From: Falsihalocynthiibacter halioticoli
Lineage (GTDB): Bacteria; Pseudomonadota; Alphaproteobacteria; Rhodobacterales; Rhodobacteraceae
NCBI RefSeq assembly: GCF_025802015.1
Contig: NZ_JAOYFC010000002.1
Span: forward strand, 930,001 to 994,000
DNA: 64,000 nt
Direction: 5' to 3'
Shown here: positions 51,880 through 59,678 of the stretch, piece after piece
How positions within the stretch are numbered: position 1 is the stretch's first letter
Layout of the letters: every line of letters starts with the position of its first letter
Position numbers and translations under genes: made by a program
The notes under the pieces: model-generated
The model's database searches: none
Seen by the model: only the letters and a program-made list of their open reading frames with translations
Told to the model about the DNA's origin: nothing

Positions 51880-52291
51880 TTTTTCGTGAGATTTGGGGGT
51901 TCGACCTATTGCGCAGCCGCAATTCTGATGCGGATACGCTCCACGTCGATGGCAGATTTTTCGGGAAGGAACCGTAGTTCAGGACTGTGTGTTAACGAGC
52001 CAACCGCCTGGACCTGCGATTGTGTCTGGCAGTGCGAGCACCATGATTTCACGTACAATGTAGCACGCCATAAAGCTCAGAAGGATTTGGTCAATTGTAA
52101 TGGCACTCAGGAATGACATAATAAACTCGTCCGTTTTAGCCTCGTTAAGCGGTCCGAACAGGAGGACCAAGGAAAATGTCGCCCGAGAAAAAGGCAACAA
52201 AATGGCGCAATTCGACGAGCAATATGGCCATTCAGCGTTGATTTCTTGCGGTGTGCCTTCGGCGCGAACAACCGATGCCGGATCTTCCTAA
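51880..52291. other. gene-poor 400-bp stretch between the Gfo unit and lacI
   Basis: No convincing full gene is seen here. On the minus strand 51906-52076 encodes a C-terminus-like ELRFLPEKSAIDVERIRIRI stretch with no start, and in another frame 52138-51998 encodes MSFLSAITIDQILLSFMACY and about 26 more residues. On the plus strand a 21-codon frame at 52176-52241 has a strong AGGAGG upstream. These look like remains of one or more decayed genes; confidence is low. Confidence 0.35.
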
Positions 52292-53329
52292 TTATTTCTG
52301 CGGCAACGGACCTGTGCTTTCTCTCCCAACCAATTCCACGGGGACGATATGTTGAAAATGTTCCCAATCCTTGTTCGGGTTCTGGATTCTTTCCAACAGC
52401 GCTTTTGCGGCAATCCGACCGATTTCAACACGGTTTTGTCGAATGGTTGTGAGCGAAGGGTGCATGTAAGCCGCAATCGCTACGTCATCAAATCCGATCA
52501 AAGCAATTTCTTCCGGAATCTTGATACCAGCCGCCAAGAGACCTTTCATAAATCCAAGCGCCATCATGTCTGAAGCACTGAATATTCCAGTCGGACGCTG
52601 ATCCATGGCAAGGATTGTCTCCGCCGCCGCTGCACCAGAGGCGAGGCGGAAATCTCCGGGCAAAATCCACTCGTCCCGAACTTCCATGCCGAGCGCGCGC
52701 GCCTCTTTTACAAATTCATCTCTGCGCGTAGGCGTTAGGATATTGTCCTTTGGGCCGCATATGTGCCCGACTCGTTTATGACCACACTCCGCAAGATGCC
52801 GCGCCGCGAGTCGCGCACCTTCGGCGTTATCAGATCTTATAGAAGGAAGGCCGACGCTCTCCGCCCATTCACAGGCATAGACCACCAGATTTTCCGACCC
52901 TGTGGCCCGCACAGATTCAATGGATTCTGGCTCCATGAACCCATCAAGGATAATAACACCATCCGCAATTCCATCAGTGAAAACGTCAGCGACATGAATT
53001 TTTGGAGTTGATTGATTTTCCGTATCCGCAACAAGAATTGAGTATCCAGCTTGGCTCGCCACTTGCTCGATGCCGGAAATGACCTGCGAGAAAAATGGAT
53101 TAGACAGATTCGGAATAAGCGCCAGAATTGCGCCCGTTTTCTGGGTTCTCAAGTTCCTCGCTGCGCGGTTGGCGCGATAGCCAGTCTGTTCTACAGCCTG
53201 CAGAACAGCCTCGCGCGTTTCATCCGAAACTTGCGACGGATTACTTAACGCGCGACTGACACTGGCGGTCGAAACGCCCGCCGCTCTCGCAACGTCGAGA
53301 ATCCGCGCTCTCTGATTCGGTGACTTCAT
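52292..53329 (-). CDS. LacI family transcriptional repressor
   Basis: The 345-residue protein has the N-terminal HTH and hinge helix (ILDVARAAGVSTASVSRALS, TGYRANRAARNLRTQK) and a periplasmic-binding-protein-like sensor domain (ALIPNLSNPFFSQVISGIEQ, GFDDVAIAAYMHPSLTTIRQ). LacI proteins bind short palindromes with a central CG, which is exactly what is found flanking the two divergent units around this gene. It most likely represses the CUT1 importer operon and the TIM/Gfo unit, and is released by a sugar. It is divergent from the binding-protein gene. Confidence 0.9.
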   Translation of the reverse strand: MKSPNQRARILDVARAAGVSTASVSRALSNPSQVSDETREAVLQAVEQTGYRANRAARNLRTQKTGAILALIPNLSNPFFSQVISGIEQVASQAGYSILVADTENQSTPKIHVADVFTDGIADGVIILDGFMEPESIESVRATGSENLVVYACEWAESVGLPSIRSDNAEGARLAARHLAECGHKRVGHICGPKDNILTPTRRDEFVKEARALGMEVRDEWILPGDFRLASGAAAAETILAMDQRPTGIFSASDMMALGFMKGLLAAGIKIPEEIALIGFDDVAIAAYMHPSLTTIRQNRVEIGRIAAKALLERIQNPNKDWEHFQHIVPVELVGRESTGPLPQK

Positions 53330-53381
53330 TCCTCCTCCTACGAGATTTTCCCTGCCTGCACCAAAAGTTTGACGGAAGGGC

Positions 53382-53387
53382 TTGACA
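53382..53387 (+). promoter_or_regulatory. candidate -35 box of the CUT1 operon
   Basis: TTGACA is a perfect -35 consensus. No -10 box with 17-bp spacing is good, but CATACT at 53408-53413 stands 20 bp away. The LacI site at 53413 begins right there, as expected for a repressor that blocks the promoter. Confidence 0.35.
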
Positions 53388-53412
53388 GAATCTCAATTAG
53401 AATGTCCCATAC

Positions 53413-53426
53413 TGTAATCGATTACA
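53413..53426. promoter_or_regulatory. LacI-type operator, site 3 (CUT1 operon)
   Basis: TGTAATCGATTACA is a perfect 14-bp palindrome with central CG. It lies 83 bp before the binding-protein gene and next to a TTGACA box, in the lacI/sugar-importer divergent region. Confidence 0.8.
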
Positions 53427-53454
53427 GCATCTCTAACGTAACGATGCGTGAAAT

Positions 53455-53468
53455 TGTAATCGATTACA
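53455..53468. promoter_or_regulatory. LacI-type operator, site 4 (CUT1 operon)
   Basis: A second perfect TGTAATCGATTACA, 42 bp centre-to-centre from site 3, that is four helical turns of 10.5 bp. Two dimers or one tetramer could bind on the same face. It lies 40 bp upstream of the binding-protein start codon. Confidence 0.8.
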
Positions 53469-53508
53469 AGGGCGTCGTGGGATGACGCTTACATAAAGGG
53501 AGGAATCT

Positions 53509-54741
53509 ATGAATTTCCGTAATGCACTTGTTGCAACTACTGCGCTTTGCGCGGCTTCCGCAGTTTCTGCGGCCGATCTAGAGGTAACACACTGGTGGAC
53601 ATCAGGCGGCGAAGCTGCTGCTGTTGCCGAATTTGCAAAAGCTTTCAACGAGACAGAAGGCAACAACTGGGTCGACGGCGCGATCGCTGGCGGCGGCGGC
53701 GTTGCACGCGGCGTAATCGTAAGCCGTATTCTTGGCGGCGATCCAATGCACGCCACCCAGCTTAACCACGGACGTCAAGCCGAAGAGCTTGTTGAAGCTG
53801 GCCTGATGCTTGACCTTACTGACATCGCAGAAGAAGGCGGCTGGCGCGACATCGTACACCCTGTTTCGCTTCTTGATAGCTGTACAGTAGACGGCAAAGT
53901 TTACTGTGTTCCTGTGAACATCCACTCTTGGCAGTGGCTCTGGCTGTCGCACAAAGCATATGCTGACGCAGGCGTAGACGTTCCTTCCAACTGGGATGAA
54001 TTTGTTTCTTCCGCTCCAGCTCTCGAGGCAGCTGGCAAAGTGCCACTCGCAATGGGTCAGCAAAGCTGGCAGTCCTCAGGCGCATTTGGCGTGATGCTTG
54101 TTGCACTCGGTGGCCCTGAGCTCTGGACAAAAGTATACGCAGAGAAAGACGCAGACGCAGCTGCAAGCGCTGAAATGGCCGCTGTATTTGAAGCTGCTGC
54201 AGCCGCGCGTGAGCTTTCTGCTGGCTCAAACGTGTCCGATTGGAACCTCGCAACAGCTATGGTTATCAACGGCGAAGCCGGTGGTCAGATCATGGGTGAC
54301 TGGGCACAAGGTGAATTCGCGGTTGCCGAGCAGGTTGCCGGCGAAGACTACACATGTCTGCCAGGTTTGGGCGTGAACGAAATCATCTCTACTGGTGGTG
54401 ACGCGTTCTATTTCCCGAAACAGGACGATCCAGAAGTCGAAGCTGCTCAAAAAGAGCTGGCTAAATTGCTTCTGTCCAAGGAAGTACAAGTTAACTTCAA
54501 CCTGAAGAAAGGCTCGCTGCCTGTTCGTGGTGATGTTGACCTTGCCGCAGCGAACGACTGCATGAAGAAAGGTCTCGAAATCCTCGCTTCTGGCAACATC
54601 CTTCCTGATGGCAACCAAGTTCTTTCCGCTGACACCACAGGCCAGCTTGAAGACCTGATGGTTGAATTCTGGAACGACACTTCGATTACGGCTGAAGACG
54701 CGCATAAGCGTTACGCCGACATCATTGCAAGCGCGGACTGA
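53509..54741 (+). CDS. CUT1 carbohydrate ABC transporter substrate-binding protein
   Basis: The 410-residue periplasmic protein begins with a signal peptide (FRNALVATTALCAASAVSAA, cleaved near SAA-DL) and has the family-1 sugar-binding fold: EVTHWWTSGGEAAAVAEFA, PVNIHSWQWLWLSHKAYADA and MGDWAQGEFAVAEQVAGED. HWWTSGGE and the NIHSWQWLW region resemble glucose/mannose-type binding proteins such as GtsA. It leads the importer operon and has a strong ribosome-binding site (AAAGGGAGGAATCT). The sugar is not known. Confidence 0.88.
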   Translation: MNFRNALVATTALCAASAVSAADLEVTHWWTSGGEAAAVAEFAKAFNETEGNNWVDGAIAGGGGVARGVIVSRILGGDPMHATQLNHGRQAEELVEAGLMLDLTDIAEEGGWRDIVHPVSLLDSCTVDGKVYCVPVNIHSWQWLWLSHKAYADAGVDVPSNWDEFVSSAPALEAAGKVPLAMGQQSWQSSGAFGVMLVALGGPELWTKVYAEKDADAAASAEMAAVFEAAAAARELSAGSNVSDWNLATAMVINGEAGGQIMGDWAQGEFAVAEQVAGEDYTCLPGLGVNEIISTGGDAFYFPKQDDPEVEAAQKELAKLLLSKEVQVNFNLKKGSLPVRGDVDLAAANDCMKKGLEILASGNILPDGNQVLSADTTGQLEDLMVEFWNDTSITAEDAHKRYADIIASAD

Positions 54742-54760
54742 TCCTCTCTGTTTGTAAGCC

Positions 54761-54786
54761 GCTCCCGAGTGTTCGCACTCGGGAGC
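54761..54786 (+). promoter_or_regulatory. mRNA-stabilising hairpin after the binding-protein gene
   Basis: GCTCCCGAGTG-TTCG-CACTCGGGAGC is a perfect 11-bp hairpin with a TTCG loop. No T-run follows, so it is not a terminator. It lies between the binding-protein gene and the permease genes and probably protects the upstream mRNA from 3' exonucleases, giving more binding protein than permease. Confidence 0.7.
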
Positions 54787-54860
54787 AACCTGAATACCCT
54801 GATGTGCGGCACGGCTAACCCGTCGCACACCCTCAGCTAAATCCAACAGCGAGAAATTCC

Positions 54861-55757
54861 ATGGCGGATGCAAAAAGGCCCAACCAGCTTTTGCGCAATC
54901 TGAACGCCAAGGTTGCCGCGATCCCAATGGTCGCTACTGCCCTTGTCGTTTTCGTAGGTTGCACAATATGGACGATTGTCCACTCCTTTACTAAATCAAA
55001 ACTTCTTCCAAAAACCGATTTTGTTGGTCTCGACCAATACGAGCGACTTTGGAAGACCAACAAATGGCTGATTTCCATTGAGAACTTGGCAATCTACGGG
55101 ATTTGCTCCCTTGTATTGTCGATTTGCATTGGATTCTTCCTTGCGACTCTGTTGGATCAGAAAATCCGCTTTGAAAATACAATCCGGACGATCATCCTTT
55201 ATCCGTTTGCTCTGTCATTTGTTGTGACTGGCCTTACATGGCAGTGGATTTTGAACCCTGACTTCGGAGTACAGAAGATCGTGCGTTCCCTTGGTTGGGA
55301 AAGCTTCGCTTTTGATCCCCTCTATAATCAGGACATCGTGATCTACGGCATTCTGATTGCCGCAATCTGGCAAGGGTCTGGTCTGATCATGGTCATCATG
55401 CTCGCTGGTCTCCGAGGCATTGATCAGGAGATCTGGAAAGCCGCGCGCGTTGACGGAATTCCAAAGTGGAAAACATACATCTTTATCGTGATCCCGATGA
55501 TGCGCCCTGTTTTTGTAACGGCGCTCGTACTCATCACCGCCGGCATCGTTAAGGTCTATGACCTTGTCGTCGCACAAACCAATGGCGGACCGGGCATCGC
55601 TTCTGAAGTTCCGGCCAAATACGTTATTGAATCCATGTTCAAAAACCAAAACCTCGGACAGGCATTTGCCGCCTCTACCATGATGTTGGTGACGGTGCTG
55701 ATAATCCTCGTTCCCTACGCTTATCTCGAATACGGAGGGAAACGCCGTGCAAAATAA
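54861..55757 (+). CDS. CUT1 sugar ABC transporter permease (MalF-like)
   Basis: The 298-residue permease has six spans and the EAA motif region EIWKAARVDGIPKWKTYIF. N-terminal VAAIPMVATALVVFVGCTIW is the first membrane helix and LYPFALSFVVTGLTWQW is the third. The protein pairs with the MalG-like permease encoded by the next gene, which overlaps it by 11 bp. It is in the LacI-controlled operon, 119 bp after the binding-protein gene across the stable hairpin. Confidence 0.9.
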   Translation: MADAKRPNQLLRNLNAKVAAIPMVATALVVFVGCTIWTIVHSFTKSKLLPKTDFVGLDQYERLWKTNKWLISIENLAIYGICSLVLSICIGFFLATLLDQKIRFENTIRTIILYPFALSFVVTGLTWQWILNPDFGVQKIVRSLGWESFAFDPLYNQDIVIYGILIAAIWQGSGLIMVIMLAGLRGIDQEIWKAARVDGIPKWKTYIFIVIPMMRPVFVTALVLITAGIVKVYDLVVAQTNGGPGIASEVPAKYVIESMFKNQNLGQAFAASTMMLVTVLIILVPYAYLEYGGKRRAK

Positions 55758-56646
55758 GTACAATCTCGAAGGCCCGCAGGGCACCAAACCCCGCAAGCGC
55801 CTCTCCGGCACAAACATCATGCTCTATGGCACGCTGCTGGTCGTTGCGTTCTACTATCTCCTACCTCTTTATGTGATGGTTACGACATCGCTTAAAGGCA
55901 TGCCCGAGATCCGCGCAGGTAACATCTTTGATCTGCCGGTAGACATTACGTTCGAGCCATGGGTGAAGGCGTGGTCTACCGCATGTACCGGCCTGAACTG
56001 TGACGGCCTTAGCCGCGGTTTCTGGAATTCGGTTTCCATCCTCGTTCCTTCGGTGGCGCTATCTATCGCGATCGCTTCTGTAAACGGCTATGCGCTGGCA
56101 AACTGGAAGTTCAAAGGGTCCGAAGTATTCTTCACCATTCTAATCTTCGGTGCATTCATTCCCTATCAGGTGATGCTCTATCCGATTGTGATCCTGCTCC
56201 GCGAAGTTGGCCTCATGGGATCGCTTTGGGGGCTGGTTGTGGTGCACACGATCTTTGGCATGCCAATCCTGACGCTATTGTTCCGCAACTATTTCACATC
56301 ACTGCCTGACGAGCTGTTCAAAGCTGCTCGGGTTGATGGTGCCGGTTTCTGGGGAATTTATTTCCAGGTGATGCTACCCATGAGTCTTCCGATCTTTGTT
56401 GTGGCGATGATCATTCAGGTCACAGGTATTTGGAACGACTTCCTCTTTGGGGTGATCTATACAAAGCCGGACATCTATCCGATGACTGTACAGCTCAACA
56501 ACATCGTGAACTCGGTACAAGGCGTGAAAGAGTACAACGTCAACATGGCGGCTACTCTTCTGACCGGCCTCGTTCCTCTCATTATCTACTTTGCCTCTGG
56601 CAAGCTCTTCGTGCGCGGCATTGCTGCCGGTGCGGTGAAAGGCTAA
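55747..56646 (+). CDS. CUT1 sugar ABC transporter permease (MalG-like)
   Basis: The 299-residue permease has six spans and the EAA loop ELFKAARVDGAGFWGIYFQV. The start is GTG 55747, 8 nt after GGAGGG, and overlaps the previous gene by 11 bp. It has a MalG-type periplasmic loop (PEIRAGNIFDLPVDITF) and an insertion with two cysteines (ACTGLNCDGLSRG). It precedes the ATPase gene by 3 bp. Confidence 0.9.
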   Translation: MQNKYNLEGPQGTKPRKRLSGTNIMLYGTLLVVAFYYLLPLYVMVTTSLKGMPEIRAGNIFDLPVDITFEPWVKAWSTACTGLNCDGLSRGFWNSVSILVPSVALSIAIASVNGYALANWKFKGSEVFFTILIFGAFIPYQVMLYPIVILLREVGLMGSLWGLVVVHTIFGMPILTLLFRNYFTSLPDELFKAARVDGAGFWGIYFQVMLPMSLPIFVVAMIIQVTGIWNDFLFGVIYTKPDIYPMTVQLNNIVNSVQGVKEYNVNMAATLLTGLVPLIIYFASGKLFVRGIAAGAVKG

Positions 56647-56649
56647 ATC

Positions 56650-57741
56650 ATGACAAGCACATCAAGCGTATCCATCAAACACCTCGATCTCAGCTTTGGC
56701 GCGGTCGAAGTGCTCAAAGACCTCAACCTCGAAATTGCCAACGGCGAATTCCTCGTGCTTCTCGGTGCGTCCGGCTGTGGCAAGTCAACGCTCCTGAACT
56801 GCATCGCCGGACTGCTGGACGTAACGGGCGGCCAGATCCACATCAAAGGCGAGAACGTCACATGGGCAGAGCCAAGCGAGCGCGGCATCGGCATGGTGTT
56901 CCAGAGCTATGCGCTCTATCCACAAATGAGCGTTGAAGGGAACCTTTCCTTCGGCCTCAAGAACGCCAAACTCCCGAAAGACGAGATCAAGAAACGCGTT
57001 CAGCGCGCTGCAGAAGTCCTGCAAATGGAGGACCTACTGAAGCGTAAACCGGCGGCCTTGTCTGGTGGTCAACGCCAGCGCGTTGCTATTGGCCGCGCCC
57101 TTGTTCGCGATGTGGACGTATTCCTCTTTGACGAGCCATTGTCCAACCTTGACGCCAAGCTTCGCGCGGACCTGCGTGTAGAAATCAAACGTCTGCACCA
57201 GCAGCTTCACAACACGATGATCTATGTGACACACGATCAGGTGGAAGCCATGACACTCGCGGATCGCATCGCGATCATGAAAGACGGCCTGATTCAGCAA
57301 CTCGCAAGCCCAAGTGAAATCTACAACAAGCCGGCGAACAAATACGTGGCCGACTTCATCGGGTCGCCCTCAATGAACTTCTTCCTCGGCGCAGTTAACA
57401 CAGATGGCGCGCCGACCTTTGAAACCGCGGGGCAGACCATTCCGCTCACGGGGTATGAGTTTGTTTCGTCCCCCGCCGCGGGCAACGCATGGATGGGTAT
57501 TCGCCCAGAACATATTGTTGTTGGCGAGGCCGCCGAAGCATCTGACTTCAAAATCGACACAAGCGTCGAAATCGTCGAGCCAATGGGCAGCGATACCGTA
57601 GTTTGGTGCGAGGTTATGGGTGAACGCATTCGTATCCGCATCGACGGCCAATCTTCTGTTGAGCCCGGAGACACATTGCGGATCGGATTTGACGCCGCAC
57701 GCCTCTCACTCTTTGAAAAAACCACCGAAAGCAGGATCTAA
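56650..57741 (+). CDS. CUT1 sugar ABC transporter ATP-binding protein (UgpC/MsmK-like)
   Basis: The 363-residue ATPase has Walker A LLGASGCGKSTLLNCIAG, signature AALSGGQRQRVAIGRALV, Walker B DVFLFDEPLSNLDAKL, the H-loop YVTHDQVEAMTLADR, and a C-terminal TOBE/MalK-like domain from about residue 235. It energises the two permeases encoded upstream. It lies 3 bp after the MalG-like gene and 3 bp before the TIM-barrel gene. Such ATPases can serve several importers. Confidence 0.92.
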   Translation: MTSTSSVSIKHLDLSFGAVEVLKDLNLEIANGEFLVLLGASGCGKSTLLNCIAGLLDVTGGQIHIKGENVTWAEPSERGIGMVFQSYALYPQMSVEGNLSFGLKNAKLPKDEIKKRVQRAAEVLQMEDLLKRKPAALSGGQRQRVAIGRALVRDVDVFLFDEPLSNLDAKLRADLRVEIKRLHQQLHNTMIYVTHDQVEAMTLADRIAIMKDGLIQQLASPSEIYNKPANKYVADFIGSPSMNFFLGAVNTDGAPTFETAGQTIPLTGYEFVSSPAAGNAWMGIRPEHIVVGEAAEASDFKIDTSVEIVEPMGSDTVVWCEVMGERIRIRIDGQSSVEPGDTLRIGFDAARLSLFEKTTESRI

Positions 57742-57744
57742 ATC

Positions 57745-58491
57745 ATGAGCGCTTCCTTTCAACTTTATAGTGCCAGAGACTTCACCCCATGGGACGACGT
57801 TTTCAAAACTCTGTCCGAACTTGGCTACACGGGCGTAGAGGGCTATGGCGCCCTTTATGGCGACACCGACAAGGTTCGTGCCGCGATGGATGCAACGGGC
57901 CTGTCAATGCCAACCGCGCATGTCGGTATTGATGACCTAGAAAGCAATCTTGAGAAGGTCGTCGAAATCGCGGGCGCTCTTGGTATCAAAACCATTTATG
58001 CGCCCTACTTGATGGACAATCAGCGCCCGTCAGACAAAGCAGGCTGGCAAGCCTTTGCCGCGCGTCTCGCCGCGGCTCAAGAGGCACTCGCTGCGCATGG
58101 CATCGGCTTTGGCTGGCACAACCACGACTTCGAATTTGTCGCAACAGCTGATGGCGCCGTCCCAATGGAAGTAATCCTTGAAGCCGCGCCAAAAATCGAA
58201 TGGGAAGCAGACATTGCGTGGATCGTCCGCGGTGGCGGTGACCCAATCGCATGGATCACCAAATACGCTGACCGCATCTCTGCGATCCACGTCAAAGATA
58301 TCGCGCCTGAAGGCGAATGCACGGACGAGGATGGCTGGGCAGATGTTGGCGAGGGCACCATGGATTGGGCGGGCATCCTTGATGCTGTTCGCACCAAGAC
58401 CAAGGCAGCGCACTTCGTAATGGAACATGACAAACCAAACGATTTCAAGCGGTTCGCAACCCGTTCGATCAACAACTACAAAGCTCTTTAG
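57745..58491 (+). CDS. sugar phosphate isomerase/epimerase family TIM barrel
   Basis: The 248-residue protein is a xylose-isomerase-like TIM barrel with metal-ligand segments FGWHNHDFEFVATA, EADIAWIVRGGG, SAIHVKDIAPEGE and FVMEHDKPNDFKR. Proteins of this group epimerise, isomerise or cleave keto-sugars. It is the fifth gene of the LacI-controlled operon and lies next to a Gfo/Idh gene (9 bp apart). The same enzyme pairing occurs in the divergent unit, so two chemically related steps are likely. Substrate not known. Confidence 0.83.
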   Translation: MSASFQLYSARDFTPWDDVFKTLSELGYTGVEGYGALYGDTDKVRAAMDATGLSMPTAHVGIDDLESNLEKVVEIAGALGIKTIYAPYLMDNQRPSDKAGWQAFAARLAAAQEALAAHGIGFGWHNHDFEFVATADGAVPMEVILEAAPKIEWEADIAWIVRGGGDPIAWITKYADRISAIHVKDIAPEGECTDEDGWADVGEGTMDWAGILDAVRTKTKAAHFVMEHDKPNDFKRFATRSINNYKAL

Positions 58492-58500
58492 GAGTTCGAA

Positions 58501-59622
58501 ATGACTAATAAACTTGGCGTCGGCATCATTGGTGCCGGCAATATCTCAGCGGCTTATCTCCGGCTTGGCCCTATGTTCAAAGGCATCGAGCTTCGGGCCG
58601 TCGCTGATTTGAACATGGATGCCGCGAACGAGCGCGCAAAAGAATTCGGCGTTCGGGCTGAAACTGTCGATGGCCTGCTTGCTTCGGATGACATTGATAT
58701 CGTTGTGAACCTGACGATCCCTGCTGCGCACTTCGAAGTTTCAAAAAACGTACTGCTTGCCGGCAAGCATGTGTATTCGGAGAAGCCATTCGTTCTGACC
58801 TTGGAAGAAGGTGCCGAGCTTAAAGCACTGGCCGAAGAAAAAGGGCTCCGTGTTGGTTCCGCTCCAGATACGTTCATGGGCGGCGCGCATCAGCGTGTTC
58901 GCAACATAATCGATAGCGGCGAGGTTGGAAAAATCACGTCTGGGACGGCTTTTGTGATGGGACACGGGATGGAGCATTGGCATCCAAACCCTGACTTCTT
59001 CTATCAGCCAGGCGCAGGCCCTGTTCTAGACATCGGCCCTTACTATGTCACCAATCTGGTACAGTTGCTCGGTCCTGTTGCGCGGGTTGCCGCCCTCACG
59101 TCAACGCCAGCTCCAGAGCGCCTCATCACGTCTCAACCACGCAATGGCGAGAAAATTCCTGTTGGCACACCGACAACAATTCACGCTTTGCTTGAGTTTG
59201 AATCCGGCGCAGTAATCACCATGGTAACAAGCTGGGATGTCTGGCAGCACGGTCATTCAAACATGGAGCTTTATGGCGAAGAAGGAACGCTTCACGTGCC
59301 TGATCCAAACTTCTTTGGCGGCGAGATCAAGCAAACGAAGCGCGAAGCTGACGTTGAGCTTTCTGGTGAATGGGAGCACCCATTCTCTGTTCCTAACGAC
59401 GGAGACAACGCAAATTACCGCTGTGCAGGTTTAGCCGATATGGCGATCGCCATTCAAGAAGGCCGCCCACACCGCTGCTCCGATGCACTAGCGTTACACG
59501 CTGTCGAGGTCATGACATCGATCCTCGCTGCTGGCGAAAAACGTGGTTTCGTCGAGATGTCAACAACCTGCGAGCGCCCTGCTCCGCTCACTCCGGATGC
59601 TGCGCGCGAACTGCTCGCTTAA
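58501..59622 (+). CDS. Gfo/Idh/MocA family oxidoreductase
   Basis: The 373-residue protein has a Rossmann domain (GVGIIGAGNISAAYLRLGP), the EKPFVLTLEEGAELK lysine motif and the C-terminal GFO_IDH_MocA_C domain (GPVLDIGPYYVTNLVQLLG). It would use NAD(P) on a sugar or glycoside. It is the last gene of the importer operon, followed by a terminator. The catalytic His of many family members is a Tyr-containing PYY here, a feature of certain glycoside dehydrogenases; the exact substrate is unclear. Confidence 0.84.
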   Translation: MTNKLGVGIIGAGNISAAYLRLGPMFKGIELRAVADLNMDAANERAKEFGVRAETVDGLLASDDIDIVVNLTIPAAHFEVSKNVLLAGKHVYSEKPFVLTLEEGAELKALAEEKGLRVGSAPDTFMGGAHQRVRNIIDSGEVGKITSGTAFVMGHGMEHWHPNPDFFYQPGAGPVLDIGPYYVTNLVQLLGPVARVAALTSTPAPERLITSQPRNGEKIPVGTPTTIHALLEFESGAVITMVTSWDVWQHGHSNMELYGEEGTLHVPDPNFFGGEIKQTKREADVELSGEWEHPFSVPNDGDNANYRCAGLADMAIAIQEGRPHRCSDALALHAVEVMTSILAAGEKRGFVEMSTTCERPAPLTPDAARELLA

Positions 59623-59643
59623 GTTTGGAACATTAAGAAATTC

Positions 59644-59671
59644 GGGCGGGCCAAACGGCTCGCCCTTTTTT
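59644..59671 (+). terminator. intrinsic terminator of the CUT1 operon
   Basis: GGGCGGGCC and GGCTCGCCC pair around AAAC and run into six T residues. It ends the binding-protein to Gfo/Idh operon and lies just before the convergent lactonase-like gene. Confidence 0.85.
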
Positions 59672-59678
59672 GTTGATA

